From Blepharisma stoltei (taxonomy: Eukaryota > Ciliophora > Heterotrichea > Heterotrichida > Blepharismidae), in contig CAJZBQ010000039.1 in assembly GCA_914767885.1 (NCBI GenBank), positions 682,001 through 746,000 on the forward strand: a DNA stretch of 64,000 nucleotides. Direction: 5' to 3'. Below are positions 21,058-31,577 of the stretch, one piece after another. Numbering within the stretch: position 1 is the stretch's first letter; the number at the start of each line of letters is the position of its first letter. Both the position numbers and the translations under genes were made by a program. The notes beneath the pieces were generated by a model, which was not told the DNA's origin, ran no database searches, and was given only the letters and a program-made list of their open reading frames with translations.

Positions 21058-24000
21058 TTAAATTTCGACAGTGATGTCTTCTAATGATATACAGCTTTCT
21101 TCAATTTTGTAAGGGAGGCCTATTGCGTCATTGTCATTTTCAATTTCAGGCTGACTGGGAATAATATAGACGGGGATTCCTAAGGTCAAGCTGGAGATTT
21201 CGCCGGGCTGTTCTATTATGGCTACGTCAGATACTATTGATAAAAATCGCTCTTTTTCGTAAGGCTACATAATAATTACCAGCATCATACCTTCTGAGTA
21301 GGCTAGAAGTGCATTTCTATCGAACATTCCTTGCAAAATATAGAAATAAATGATGAAGTTGATGGAAATAGGATTCTGAGGAGAAAACTTCTGATGGAAC
21401 GGTGACCATAATTATGGGTGGTGAAAGCAAGCTCTTCGTAAGCTAAGTAGACCATCTCAATGGGAAGACTACCGAAACAGGATTTTTATTTCTCCCCCAA
21501 AGATTTTCCTGTCTGATGCCGAGACAGGTTTTATATACCACGTGGATCCTTCTCATCGGGACCTTACAGATGGTAGCTATGCCCGAGGGAGCTCATTCCT
21601 TGGGCAGGTGGTTCAGACTTCAAATCCAAAAGGGTGACCTTTTAGAGCCAAGATGGGTAGCGTTAGCGGTTTATCCACTTATGGCCAGCATAATCGTTTA
21701 ATTATTGCAAAATATAGAACTTTGACGAAGAAGGTCTCCGAGGCACGTCACTATCGAGCAGGTAGGACCTATCCAGATGAAGCTGAACACAGTGCCTCTG
21801 TCACTTTTGATATAGCCTTCGGGTTTGGGGATGCCTCGCCGAAGAGGGAAGTTTTGTTTCCCACCTGAAGATTTTCCAATCTCTATCAGATGGGATAGGG
21901 AGGATTTGCCTCCCGCTTAGTCTTCATCTATCGAGATTAACTAGGCATCTGCAAGAGGTGGCTCTAATCAAGGGAGCTAATCCTTAAGTTAGGTAGATCT
22001 ACGCCAGATAGTCTTATGGCCTTATAACACTTATTTTAACTTTTGCAAAATATCATCAAGATTTACCAAAGGACCATTTTCGCCTAAACTTAAAGTCTCA
22101 ATTTCATCAAAAAACGGGTCAATTTTTCTGAATCTAAAATAAAGCAGCAGAACTAAATAGCATTGATAAATTATGCTGAGATGTGTGCTTACTGCAATCC
22201 AAGGTAAATATTCAAGATAAAATACCGTAATGACTCCACATGTGCTTAAGGCAAGTAGAAAAATTACTAGAGTGATTCGTAAAAAACGAAACATTCGAAG
22301 CTGAGACCAAAACGGGGTGTTTATTGGATCAAATCCCGCCTCTGAAATTAAACCCTAATATATTATTTTTGATTTTTTTAAAAATTAGCATATTGCAATG
22401 ATTTTTGAGGTGAGAAACATATTTTAGCCTTTGGAATTTAAGTTTAATTGAATTTCTCTAACACTTACAGTGCCTCTGAGTCCTCATTCTTTGAAATTCA
22501 GTTTCGATAGCAGTTCTGAACAATTTGGTAGGTGGACCGGCCTAGCCGTCAAACCGTTAAAGTTAAAGCCCTTTAAGACTTCTCTAGTCCATGCCAGACT
22601 CTTCACTTAAGCTGAGACCATCAAGAAGCTAAAATTCTCTTACTATGCTTGGATTGTAAGGCTAGCCTGATGAACAGGACTAAGACCCTACCCCTAACTG
22701 TCATTTTAATATTTTAGCCCTGAATTGAATTAATCGAGGTATAACCGAATTTGCTTTGATAATTTTTGGGTATTTTTTGTGATATCTCATATACAGATAA
22801 ATAAAATTAATACATAGCTTCCAGCAAGTGAAAACAACCCATCATCTCCAAGCTTAATGTAAAGCCACATACAGCAGTGTAAAGATCCTACCGCAAATAA
22901 AGCTTTTAGTAGTGTCCAGATTTGGAAAGACGGTTTTGTAATTCCTGAGCCTGCACATATCATAATTACAATCAAAAAAAACATGCATTCAGCTGTCGCA
23001 AAAAGAATTAGGCTCCATTCTTTCATTTGCTCATCAGATTTTCCTGATTCTGAATAGTCTTCCCAATATGTCTTAAATAGTCATGAAAATCCTGCTCATA
23101 CCATAGAGTTTAAAATTAAGCCAATTTGTATAAATGATGATTTTAGCTTTCTCACTAAAACTCATGATAATATCAAGGAAATTTTATTTTTTACAGAAAA
23201 ATATCGATTTTATAAATATTTATTAGGAAATCTTATAAGCTAAATTTTTTAATTGAAAAATGCTCAAGACAATATTCATAGCCCAATTAAGGCCAATCAG
23301 CCAATTGAAGCTCCATTCATTACATATTTCATTTCTAAAAGTCCGACACCAAGATTTTCGCCTCCAGGGTTCATAAATATGTAATCAATTCCTAGCTCAA
23401 CTTAGAAATAAAATAGTGACGTTTACGGAAATTCTACTCCAAGGCGAAGTCAGTGTAGAGCAGATAAGATCCATCCTGATGAAGCTGAAAATAAGATCTC
23501 TGTCCCTTTTGAAGTGGGCCTTCAAGTTTGATGATGCCTTGCAGAAGAGGGAAGTTTTGCTTCTTTCCCGAAGGTTTTCCTGTTCCACCTAGATGGGGTA
23601 TAGAAAAAATTCCCTTTAATAGCCCTATCAGTGGGTGAATTGCCTGCTGATTTCACAATTTGGTCCCACCAAAACTAATAATTTTGGCCGTACCAAATTT
23701 TAATTTTAGCAGGCAATTCACCCGCTGATAGGGCTATCTATTGGAATTACGTGTATTCAAGTTTTGCCTATCACTCATCGGGACTATATGAGCACCTCTA
23801 AAAGATTAGCCCTGTCTTAGGGAGCTAATCCCTTGGACAGGTGGTTCAGATGGAAATCCAAAATGATGACATTTTGGAGACAAGATGAGCGACCTCTAGT
23901 GGGTTTACCCGTTTATGGCCATTATGACCTTTTAATTTACTTTTTCAGCTCAACGTTATCTTCTACACAGCTAGCAGCCACAAAGTAGTAGAGCTGCGAG

Positions 24001-24586
24001 CTTGTGATTTTAGCTGTTATATCTGTATGCTTCTTAATTTTTATATCTCTATCACTCATGCTATTTCTTCGTGAAAATTCTTTTAGGTAATATTCTCACT
24101 GCTCTTCTGTTAGATCCCATCAATGGACTCTTAAACCGTCCAAAAAAGCGATAAAATCAGGATTTGTTTTATAGTCAGACCCATAAAAGGGATAGGTGAA
24201 ATTATACTCACATTTCGTAAAATTCCCTGCATTTGTGTTATTTCAAACGAAATTAATTTTCTGTATTCACCATTTTTAAAAATGTTTAATTTTGTATGAA
24301 ATTAGAAATATTTATTGGTAGAGATAATAAAAATCAAACCAATTGGGATATTTATACAAAAATCATTTTTAAAAGCGTGAGCAATGGTGTTTACTTCTCC
24401 TGGCTCACATAAATAAATTCCTATTGATCCACTGCTGTTTGATGTTATTGTAAGATTCAATGCAATTCAGCCTCCTTCTTCAAATACAAATCATGCTCAT
24501 GATTTTGCTGCAGGCTTGCTAAAGCTTAGGTCTGTATCACTAATAATTCCATAAGAGAAGGGTAATAAAATAAGAAGTATAATCAT
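21058..24586 (-). CDS. GOST/lung-seven-transmembrane type receptor-like protein
   Basis: The ATG at 24586 gives a signal peptide (MIILLILLPFSYG). A lumenal domain follows (WAWFVFEEGGW, IGIYLCEPG, CEYNFTYPFYGS). Seven hydrophobic segments start at about MKYVMNGASIGWLALIGLW and include LILFATAECMFFLIVIMIC, ALFAVGSLHCCMWLYI and LVIFLLALSTCGVITVFY. A cytosolic tail ends LEDITVEI at the TAA at 21058. Trp is often TGA. The coding sequence is broken by IESs at 24266-24354, 23204-23251 and 22351-22743 and by two repeat insertions with direct repeats (23394-23954, 21331-22053). A 15-nt intron lies at 21265-21279. Each deletion length fits the frame chain. GOST proteins act in Golgi/endosome traffic or as receptors; the precise role is unknown. 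Confidence 0.75.
21265..21279 (-). other. 15-nt intron in the seven-TM gene
   Basis: Minus strand GTAATTATTATGTAG. Splicing joins SEGMML to PYEKERFLSIVSD. Confidence 0.8.
21331..22053 (-). mobile_element. Tandem pair of family B repeats with 11-bp target-site duplication
   Basis: TTGCAAAATAT occurs at 21331, again at 21705 and again at 22043. The two units between them are related to parts of the repeat at 23.4-23.95 kb: CAGGTGGTTCAGA, CCGTTTATGGCC-like and GATGAAGCTGAA blocks. Deleting 712 nt between the outer copies joins LDDILQ to GMFDRNALLAYSE in frame. The middle copy suggests a second insertion at the same target or unequal exchange. Confidence 0.75.
22351..22743 (-). other. 393-nt IES in the seven-TM gene
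   Basis: TA-bounded deletion joins KQIRL to ISEAGFDPINTPFW; 393 is a multiple of 3. It is longer and more GC-rich than most IESs here. It contains ATGCCAGACTCTTCAC-type sequence not matched elsewhere in the window. Confidence 0.65.
23204..23251 (-). other. 48-nt IES
   Basis: TA-bounded. It joins LSWAFFN to YFSVKNKISLILSW and removes an in-frame TAA. The length fits the frame needed on both sides. Confidence 0.6.
23394..23954 (+). mobile_element. Family B repeat with 8-bp target-site duplication
   Basis: AGCTCAAC occurs at 23394 and 23947. The left inner edge is TTAGAAATAAAATAGTGACG, the shared repeat terminus. The body matches the 21.3-22.05 kb repeats (GATGAAGCTGAA, GAAGAGGGAAGTTTTG, GGACAGGTGGTTCAGA). 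Deleting 553 nt joins CVEDNVEL to GIDYIFMNPGGEN in the seven-TM gene. Confidence 0.8.
23620..23736. mobile_element. 117-bp palindromic MITE nested in the family B repeat
   Basis: Arms TAGCCCTATCAGTGGGTGAA and TTCACCCGCTGATAGGGCTA are inverted repeats of about 30 nt. Both ends finish in TA. The related repeat copy at 21.7-22.0 kb lacks this block at the corresponding place, so it is a later insertion. Confidence 0.8.
24266..24354 (-). other. 89-nt TA-bounded IES
   Basis: Joins HAFKNDFCI to QKINFVWNNTNAGNF in the lumenal domain of the seven-TM gene. Length 2 mod 3 fits the frame chain to the downstream segments. Ends chosen by frame; a nearby TA pair could also serve. Confidence 0.55.
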
Positions 24587-25041
24587 ATTTATAATTAAAA
24601 GGATTTTGATAATTTCATTATATACAGTTTTGATTTTAATACCAAAGGAATATGCCAGATGTGCACTCAATGATGAAGGCGAAAAATTAAAATAGAATTT
24701 TTCAACTATAGCAAAAATGCGAAAAAAATTATTGGAAAATAAATGAAAATGACTATGTCAATAGTTATCAGAAAATTTAAATATTAATTATTTCTCATTC
24801 CTCATAGTTTTTTATGCTGCAACCAAAGATTAAATTTTTACATGAAACGTTTGTTAAAACTGAAGGCTAATTTCTTGCTATATTTCTTGAAAAAACGAAG
24901 CTTTGTATTTCTCTTCTACTTAAGAATCCTCAATAACCCCCAAAATTTCCCAAATTAATATCTTTCGAAAATTGTCTTTAATTATGGCACACATTGTGAC
25001 TTTTATTAAAAGTTGAATTATTCTGATAATCATAAATTAAA
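24587..25041. other. Intergenic between divergent genes
   Basis: No frame or repeat recognised. It should contain the start regions of the seven-TM gene and of the 14-3-3 gene. Confidence 0.5.
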
Positions 25042-25731
25042 ATGTCCAGAGAAGAGCTCATCTACAATGCTAAACTGGCTGAGCACGCTGAGCGATACTC
25101 AGATATGGTCAGCTACGTCCGACAACTAATTGACGAAGCTGCAGGCGATCTAAACAGCGAAGAAAGAACCCTACTAAGCGTAGCCTACAAGCAAGCTGTT
25201 GCTGAACGCAGAAACGCCTCAAGAATCCTCAGTTCTTACCAAGAAAAGCAACGCGCAAGAGGCTCTGACCATCTGGACATCATTTCTGAGTACTTGCAAA
25301 GGGTCAATAAAGAGCTTCATGATCTCTGCCTTGAAGTTGTACGCCTCGTGGACGAAAAGCTGCTGAAAAAAGGCGAACCAGATGAGATTGAAGTATTTTA
25401 CTTAAAAATGAAAGGCGATTATTATAGGTATTTGGCGGAGTCTGGGGATAATGAGGTTATTCAGCCTAGTCTTGATGCCTATTTGCGTGCATCAGAAGCA
25501 GCTGCTCATTTGCCTGCTAATAACCCAGTTAGATTGGGGCTTGCTCTTAATTTTTCTGTGTTTTATTATGAAGGGATGAAAGAGCAAGAAAAAGCATGTG
25601 AATTGGCCAGGAAAACTTTTGATGAAGCTTTGCCGACATTGGAAGAGCTGGATGAGAGAGCTTATAAAGAAGCTACTTCAATTCTGGGGCTAATCAAGGA
25701 TAATCTCACAATTTGGACCAGTGAGGATTAA
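25042..25731 (+). CDS. 14-3-3 protein
   Basis: 229 residues, uninterrupted, with no TGA codons and GC-richer codon use than its neighbours, as expected for a highly expressed gene. Family landmarks are in order: REELIYNAKLAEHAERYSDM, LNSEERTLLSVAYKQAVAERR, YYRYLAE, a helix with LGLALNFSVFYYE and the C-terminal ILGLIKDNLTIWTSED. The family's phosphopeptide-binding basic residues are expected in the VAERRNASR and YYRYLAE segments. 14-3-3 dimers bind phosphorylated partners in signalling and cell-cycle control. Length is slightly short of the usual 245 because the C-terminal tail is minimal. Confidence 0.97.
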   Translation: MSREELIYNAKLAEHAERYSDMVSYVRQLIDEAAGDLNSEERTLLSVAYKQAVAERRNASRILSSYQEKQRARGSDHLDIISEYLQRVNKELHDLCLEVVRLVDEKLLKKGEPDEIEVFYLKMKGDYYRYLAESGDNEVIQPSLDAYLRASEAAAHLPANNPVRLGLALNFSVFYYEGMKEQEKACELARKTFDEALPTLEELDERAYKEATSILGLIKDNLTIWTSED

Positions 25732-25789
25732 TAAGTTATTAAGTTCTTACTCCAAATCCTTGATCCATCGATTGATCAAAGACAGCTTA

Positions 25790-26115
25790 AAAAATTTTTG
25801 AGAGCAAAAATTCTAACTACGACCCTCCGCGAATGAACAAAAAAACTTTTAGGATTAATTTTTGCTTTTTTAAAATTTATTTAAAAATCCATTTTCACAA
25901 AAATTGGAAAGTAAAAATTAAATTCTTTTTTATAAAATGCACACTGTTGAATTAGTATAGAGATTTCATTTTACTAATTATCATTTATATATCTATTTTT
26001 TTTATAAAACATTCTTATATTAAAAAAAATTTATACTCGTTAACCGAGGGTGGATTTTACTTCAAAAAGGATTTTTCCTATGCTTTTGCTCGCTCTCGGA
26101 GAGGGGAGTAAAAAA
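25790..26115. mobile_element. Terminal-inverted-repeat element, CCCTCCG family, degenerate
   Basis: The left edge CTACGACCCTCCGCGAATGA and the complement of the right edge TACTCCCCTCTCCGAGAGCG are similar, followed on both sides by GAACAAAA/GAGCAAAA-type sequence. It resembles the elements at 30157-30471 and about 31255-31570. It lies in the gap between 14-3-3 and KAP3. The interior is A/T-rich with no frame. Confidence 0.5.
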
Positions 26116-26447
26116 TTTACACTACTTCTTTTTTTCGTTTAACTATTTTATGCAGTAGTCGCAAGAGAATATATTAAAAAATATTCTAGAAAATGCATTA
26201 GTATTGCTCAAAAGAGATTACACGGTATAATCTCTAGTATCATTACTGTCAAAGATAGTAATAAGATATGGGCAGGATATAGAGTGAGTCTTCATGCTAA
26301 TTATATAAAGAATCAATGATTAGGTTAACCTTCCTAATTTTTAGAAAATTTCCAATGGTGACGTTCAGTTATAATGGGAGGGAGTTAGAAATTAATTTTG
26401 AATTTTTGGCTTAAAATATGCTTTGGGAATGCATTTGAATTTAATAA

Positions 26448-28981
26448 ATGTCTGGCTTAACCCGAACAGCGAAAAAACAGTATGAAAGCACAGTTACAGC
26501 TAGCATAGAGCGGTTGGATCAATACATAGAAGATCTGTACTCAGACAACCCAGACGATAAAATCCAAGCTTCTCGTCAGTTGCTATATCTTTTCAATGAA
26601 GCGGAAAATATTGAAATTATTGTTTCTCATGAGTCATTACCTGGGATTTTAGGCCGTACACTTAGAGATGAGTATAAAACAAGCATGGAACTAAGTCTCT
26701 ACCTTGCTGGAGTTTTCTATATAATTTCAAACTATTCACAACTCCACCAAATAGTGTTACAAGTATACTTAAACCTATTAATTTTTATTTTTTTTAAAAA
26801 CTATTAAAACTTCTGATTTTTTTGGGATAATTTAATAGAAAAAGGGGTCCATGCCATTTGATCGGGACTTTTATTAGAGAGAGACATTTCCTCGTAAAAA
26901 CAGGTAAAATTTTTCCTGTGAGAGATTTTGCTCGAAAAAAAAAACAATAAAATTTTTAACAAGAACAAAATCTTATAAACGTCCTCGAATAATTACAAAA
27001 AGGTTAGAGGAAAAAGTATGCTCCGGAAAAAGGAATAATTTTCAATTAGAACCAAATTGGAGATACATGCATGAAAATCATTGAATATCATATACAAAGG
27101 CACGAATTGAGGAGAAGCGAAATACAAAACCTTAAACAAGATGCAGAGTACGAAAAAAAGCTGAAAAACATGGAAATTCTAGAAAAGAAACAAAATAAAT
27201 TGTTATGGCGTAATTTTTAAGCAGTTTGTTTTAGCATTCTGTTGAACTTGTCAGAAGATATTCAGATTGAGAGAAAAATGAAGAAGAGGAAAATCGTAGG
27301 GCTGCTTGTGAAAATGCTAGAAAGGGATAATTTGACACTTCTTGAAGTAGTTTTCACATTCCTTAAAAAGCTAATTCTTTTGTAAATTTAAATATTAAAA
27401 TTATTTTTTTAAAAAATATAAATATTTTTGAATCAAATTTCTAATAAAAAAATAAGTGTTTTTGCTGAAAATAAAAATGAGATGTATCAGGACGAAAATA
27501 TTGTGCAAAAGCTCCAAAAGTTTGTCCCAGCCCCTCACCATCAAGAAATTTGTTCATTATAGTTCGCTCCTTGCTATAGCTATGGATAAGGAGAGAGTGA
27601 CAAAGCTAGCCTTGTTAACTCAGATCGTCTGTCCACTCTCAAACGACAAGTCTAAATGATGCAAGAGCTTTGTCACTTTGAGAAATGGTTTGTCTACTTA
27701 AGCCGCCCAGCCAACCTCTAAATTGATCCATCACCTGCTCCCTATACAGAGCTATAGCATGGATCAAGCTATAGTCCTCAGGCTAATCCACAACCTTTCT
27801 TTTGACAAGTCAATCAGAGAACAATTCGACTCTCTAGGTTTTATCCCCCGAATTGTAACCTTATTAAAATACGCTCCTTTTCGAGGCATCACTTTAAGAA
27901 TTCTCTACCAGCTTTCCCTAGACGAAAAGTCCAAATCAACATTTACATATACCGAGTGTATCCCCATTGTATTTATGTTGATGATCCAATTCCCAGAAGC
28001 CAAAGTAGGCCGAGAGCTTATGGGCCTCGCCATAAACTTATGTAGCAACCCACGTAACGCTGAAGTTTTTGCTGACGGAAACCAGCTAGAAGCTCTAGTA
28101 AAGCGAGCTTTAGAGTACCATGACGACCTTATCATGAAAATGATTCGTAACATCGCAAGAGCCGCCAAAACTCAGCATGTCCAAGAAACATTAGAAAAAT
28201 ACGCCAAAAAATTCATCAGTATTATATGTGGCAACGAAGATATGGATTTTGTAGTAGAAGTCTTAGGAACTATGGTCAATATGGATTTAGAAGAAGAATG
28301 GGCTAAATATTTAAGCTCGCCACAGCTGCTAGATTTTCTGCAAAAACACCTTGTGGTGGGATATGCAGAAGATGATGTAGTATTAGAGTCAATTATGCTG
28401 GTTGGGACTATTACTTCTTGTGAGCAAATTGCGAAAATGATTGCAAATACTTTAATAATACAGCTTTTACATACACTTTTGTCAGAAAAACAAGAGGATG
28501 ATGAGATGGTTATGCAGATTATGTATACTTTTTATAGACTTTTGCTGTTTAAAGCGACGAGGACTATAATTTTAAATAAAACACAAGCAGTTATACAGAC
28601 TTATTAAAAATTCGTTTTTACATTGGCTTTGCCAGAGCTATATTTTATTTAATTTTCAAAATAATTTTAATTTTTAAATAATTATTCAATTTATTTCGAA
28701 ATAACTTTTTATTAGAACTTTTGCAGGATAAGAATCCTAGAATCAGAAAAATGGCTGACACAGTGCTGAGCTTAGTTCAAGAATACGATGAAGATTGGAG
28801 AGAAGAAATCAAGCTTAAAAGATTCCAATTGCATAATCAAGAATGGCTAAGTCTAATTGAAAACGTAGGAGACAGCGATTATGACGAAGACGAAATCAGT
28901 GACGAAGATTCTGACAGAATGCATTGGGCTGATTTATCTGACTTAGACGGCCATGAGTGGGGAAATATAAGTGAAGATTAA
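26448..28981 (+). CDS. KAP3: Kinesin-associated protein 3 (kinesin-II accessory subunit)
   Basis: Armadillo-type protein carrying kinesin-II motors in intraflagellar transport. After MSGLTRTAKKQYES the N-terminal helices run through LHQIVLQNQIGDTCMKIIEYH. Then come LLNLSEDIQIERKMKKR, FLKKLSVFAENKNEM, LRLIHNLSFDKSIREQF, FTYTECIPIVFMLM, LIMKMIRNIARAAK and AEDDVVLESIMLVGTI. The KAP3 C-terminal block is YDEDWREEIKLKRFQLHN. The acidic tail ends EWGNISED. Four IESs (26766-27037 inside an intron, 27372-27452, 27560-27773, 28596-28714) and two 15-nt introns must be removed; all junctions restore KAP3-like sequence and frame. Confidence 0.95.
26763..27049 (+). other. 15-nt intron that contains a 272-nt IES
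   Basis: The intron is GTA (26763-26765) plus ATTTTCAATTAG (27038-27049), giving GTAATTTTCAATTAG once the IES is gone. The IES lies at a TA inside the intron (TA at 26764 and 27036). Removing both joins LHQIVLQ to NQIGDTCMK, as KAP3 needs. No simple single deletion works without leaving a stop. Confidence 0.75.
27210..27224 (+). other. 15-nt intron in KAP3
   Basis: GTAATTTTTAAGCAG. Splicing joins NKLLW to LCFSILLNLSED, a strongly conserved KAP3 region. It ends CAG rather than the commoner TAG. Confidence 0.8.
27372..27452 (+). other. 81-nt TA-bounded IES in KAP3
   Basis: Joins TFLKKL to SVFAENKNEM in frame. The insert is nearly all A/T and carries a stop. Confidence 0.85.
27560..27773 (+). 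other. 214-nt TA-bounded IES in KAP3
   Basis: Joins HHQEICSL to VLRLIHNLSFDKS. Length 1 mod 3 matches the shift. Near both ends the sequence GCTATAGC recurs, giving weak inverted repeats. Confidence 0.8.
28596..28714 (+). other. 119-nt TA-bounded IES in KAP3
   Basis: Joins NKTQAVI to ELLQDKNPRIRKMAD. Length 2 mod 3 matches the frame change. A second TA at 28710 is an equally good right end and would add one Leu. Confidence 0.75.
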
Positions 28982-29092
28982 GTTTATAGTATTTTAAATT
29001 GAAAAGGCTTTTAAGATAAATAATTCAATTTTATATAAAAATCAATTAAAAATAGAATAATTACTTGCCCGTTAAATATGAAAAATTTTTAA

Positions 29093-31189
29093 ATGGATTA
29101 TCAAGATGGGAACTTGACAACTCTTTTGCTACAAAAGGAAAAAGAGCTGCAAAACTTGTCAAAAATGAGAGTTATGCAGCTTCAAGAGCAGCTGTCAAGC
29201 AAAGATCAAACGATCTTTGAATTGGAGGCACAAATAAGAAGACTTCATGATGATTTTAATTACAACTTGACTTTGATTCAGCAGAGAGACGAAGAAATTG
29301 CAGATTTGGAAGAAAAAATTAATGATATGTCATTTAGAAACATGGGGAAGAGCCCTATGAACACTTATTGGTCACAAGATGAGCAAGCAAGCTCAGGACG
29401 ATTAAGAGAAATTTACATTAAAGACGAAGAACTGAATCATGTATTTTTTACTAAAATTTTCCATATTAAATTTTTAAATAAAAAAAATCATAATTATTCC
29501 TAATAACTGAAAAATGCTAATGATAAAATCCTTTTATTAGAAAACAAGCTAAAAAGCGTCGATGAAATCGAAATCCAGCTACAAAGCGCTAAATCAGAGA
29601 TCAGCAGGCTTGTATTTGAAAGAGATTCAGAAAAAGAAAAAAATTCAGAATTAATTGAAAATTTAAATGAACTGAAAATTAGAATAGAAAAAGAAAAAAA
29701 TGAGGTTGGCAGGGACTGGTATATGAAAGAAAGATATTATAAAGAAAACGAAGAAAAATTAATGAAAAATAAATTGGATTTAGAAAAAGAAAATTTTGAA
29801 TGGAAAAGAAAATTAAATGTCGTTATAACAGAAAGAGACATCGAGTTAGAGCAGATTAGAAATAAGCATGAAATCGATATGGAGCATCTAAATGCGAACA
29901 AGCAAGCTATTATTGATAACTTAAATAGTGATTATAAAGAGCAGATATCTAAACTTCAGTTTCAAATAAAGCAGCTTTTAGAAGAAAATTCTAAAAATAG
30001 CCAATATATCGAGCAGACAAATACGCAATTTTTTGATAACGAAAGAAGACTAACTGAAGAAATTTATGAGCTTAGAAATGATATGACATATAAATTAAAT
30101 ACAATTGAGCAGCTAAAAAATGCTTTACAAAATAAATCTTCTGAATTAGACAATATTAAATCCCCCGCTCCGTGAGTGAACAAAAAAATTTTGTTCACTT
30201 ACCGAGCGGGTTAATTTTTTTGTTTTTAAAAAAATAATATATAAATTTTTTATAAAATGTTTTCTCGAAATTTAAAAAAATCTTACTTCTATGAAATTTG
30301 GAAAGTAAATATTAATTTAATTTGTAAAATTAGTGTTTTTAAAACGCAATTAATTTAATATTAAACAGATTTAGCTCCACATTTCATTATAATAATTATC
30401 ACTTATATATAAAAAATTTTGTTCATAAAAAGGTTTTCTATTTAAAAAAATTTTTGTTCACGGAGGGGGAGTAAGCTCCAGCTAGAACATTGAAAAAATC
30501 AAGCAAACTTAAAATCTGAAGAATGCTTAAAAATAAAACAAAACCAGATAAAATACCAAAGTAAAGCAGAAGACCTCGAAAAAGAGCTGATAAGCTATAA
30601 AGATTTTCATTTAAAAGAAATAAATAACCTTACAAATGAAATGCAGGCAAGAATTGATGCCCAGCAAAAGCAACATTTTTCTGATGAAAAAATTATTAAA
30701 AAATTGGAAAAAGATAACAAAATATTATCACAAAGAATAGAAAATATAGAAAAACATAAGCAGCCACACGAATATCAAGAAATTGTATTTGAGCTAGAAA
30801 GGGCAAGGGATGAAATTTTTACAAAAGACCGTGAATTAAATCGGGTAAATAAAGTTTTGGAGTCTATTAGAAAGGACAAGGACAAGATTTTGCAAGAAAA
30901 TCAGCAGTTTAGAGACGCAAATGTAAGATTAATTTGCGATAAAAAACCAGCAGATATGTATGATAAGCTGCAAGATATAGAAAACAATATTGGTATGATA
31001 CATAATGATATCTCGAATATAAAACAAATTAAAGTTATGCCATTCAACTATCAAAATTCAAGGTCAAAAAGTGTGATAGGGTATAATGACACATTAAGCA
31101 GTAATCCTGATAGAACAGCAAAACCTAGTAAAATTCTTCAAGTTAAGAAAAAACTTGACAGAAAATTTTCAAAATTTGATAACTTTTAG
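29093..31189 (+). CDS. Long coiled-coil protein with two IESs
   Basis: The ATG at 29093 opens MDYQDGNLTTLLLQKEKELQ. Almost the whole of about 560 residues is coiled coil (LQEQLSSKDQTIFELEAQIRRL, FERDSEKEKNSELIENLNELK, EIYELRNDMTYKLNTIEQLKN, ELERARDEIFTKDRELNRVNK). The tail ends KLDRKFSKFDNF. One IES at about 29425-29520 has several possible TA ends. The second, 30157-30471 (315 nt), belongs to a terminal-inverted-repeat family and joins ELDNI to KLQLEHWKNQANL, where W is TGA. No motor, kinase or SMC hinge is seen. A structural protein of the cytoskeleton or basal body is the likeliest class. Confidence 0.8.
29425..29520 (+). other. AT-rich IES, ends not resolved
   Basis: After REIYIKDEELNH the frame turns into Phe/Lys/Asn-rich translation and stops at 29503. 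Coding resumes with DKILLLENKLKS. One frame-consistent option joins at the TA in TAC ATT A and the TA before ATGATAAAATC. Confidence 0.5.
30157..30471 (+). mobile_element. 315-nt IES with CCCTCCGTGA-type terminal inverted repeats
   Basis: TA-bounded, multiple of 3. The left end CCCCCGCTCCGTGAGTGAAC and the complement of the right end CTCCCCCTCCGTGAACAAAA are inverted repeats. Just inside the left end (30163-30210) there is a second, smaller palindrome ending CGAGCGGG. It is related to the elements at about 31255-31570 and 25790-26115. Confidence 0.85.
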
Positions 31190-31254
31190 TATTTTACATT
31201 TAAATTTAAAATTATTATGTTAGTCAAAGTATTATTTATGTGACAAACCTAATA

Positions 31255-31570
31255 AATTTACTTACTCCACCCCCTCCGTGAGTGAACAAAACCATTAGAA
31301 AAATCGCTATTTTTTTGCCCAAAAACCCACCCTCCGTGAGTGAACAAAAATTTTTTTAATAGAATGAAATCTAAGGCTAATTCTGTTTAATTTCAAAAAT
31401 TGTTTTTTAAAACAAATTTTATAAATTAAATTAATATTTGCTTTCCAATTTTTGCGAATTAGATTTTTTTAAATTTCGAAAAAAAAAATTTTATATAAAA
31501 TTTATATATAAATTTTTTTTAAAGAGTGAACAAGATTTTTTTGTTCACCACGGAGGGGGAAGTTAGTAAG
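31255..31570. mobile_element. CCCTCCGTGA-family terminal-inverted-repeat element, intergenic
   Basis: Left TACTCCACCCCCTCCGTGAG and right (complement) CTAACTTCCCCCTCCGTGGT pair as inverted repeats. A second copy of the left motif, CCACCCTCCGTGAGTGAACA, lies at about 31328. It fills most of the gap between convergent genes. Confidence 0.7.
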
Positions 31571-31577
31571 AGGAAAC

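Noticed and set aside
22345-22365. Telomere-like AACCCTAATA (also at 33340)
   Set aside because: Only a single unit each, internal and at IES edges; no tandem array as a telomere would show.
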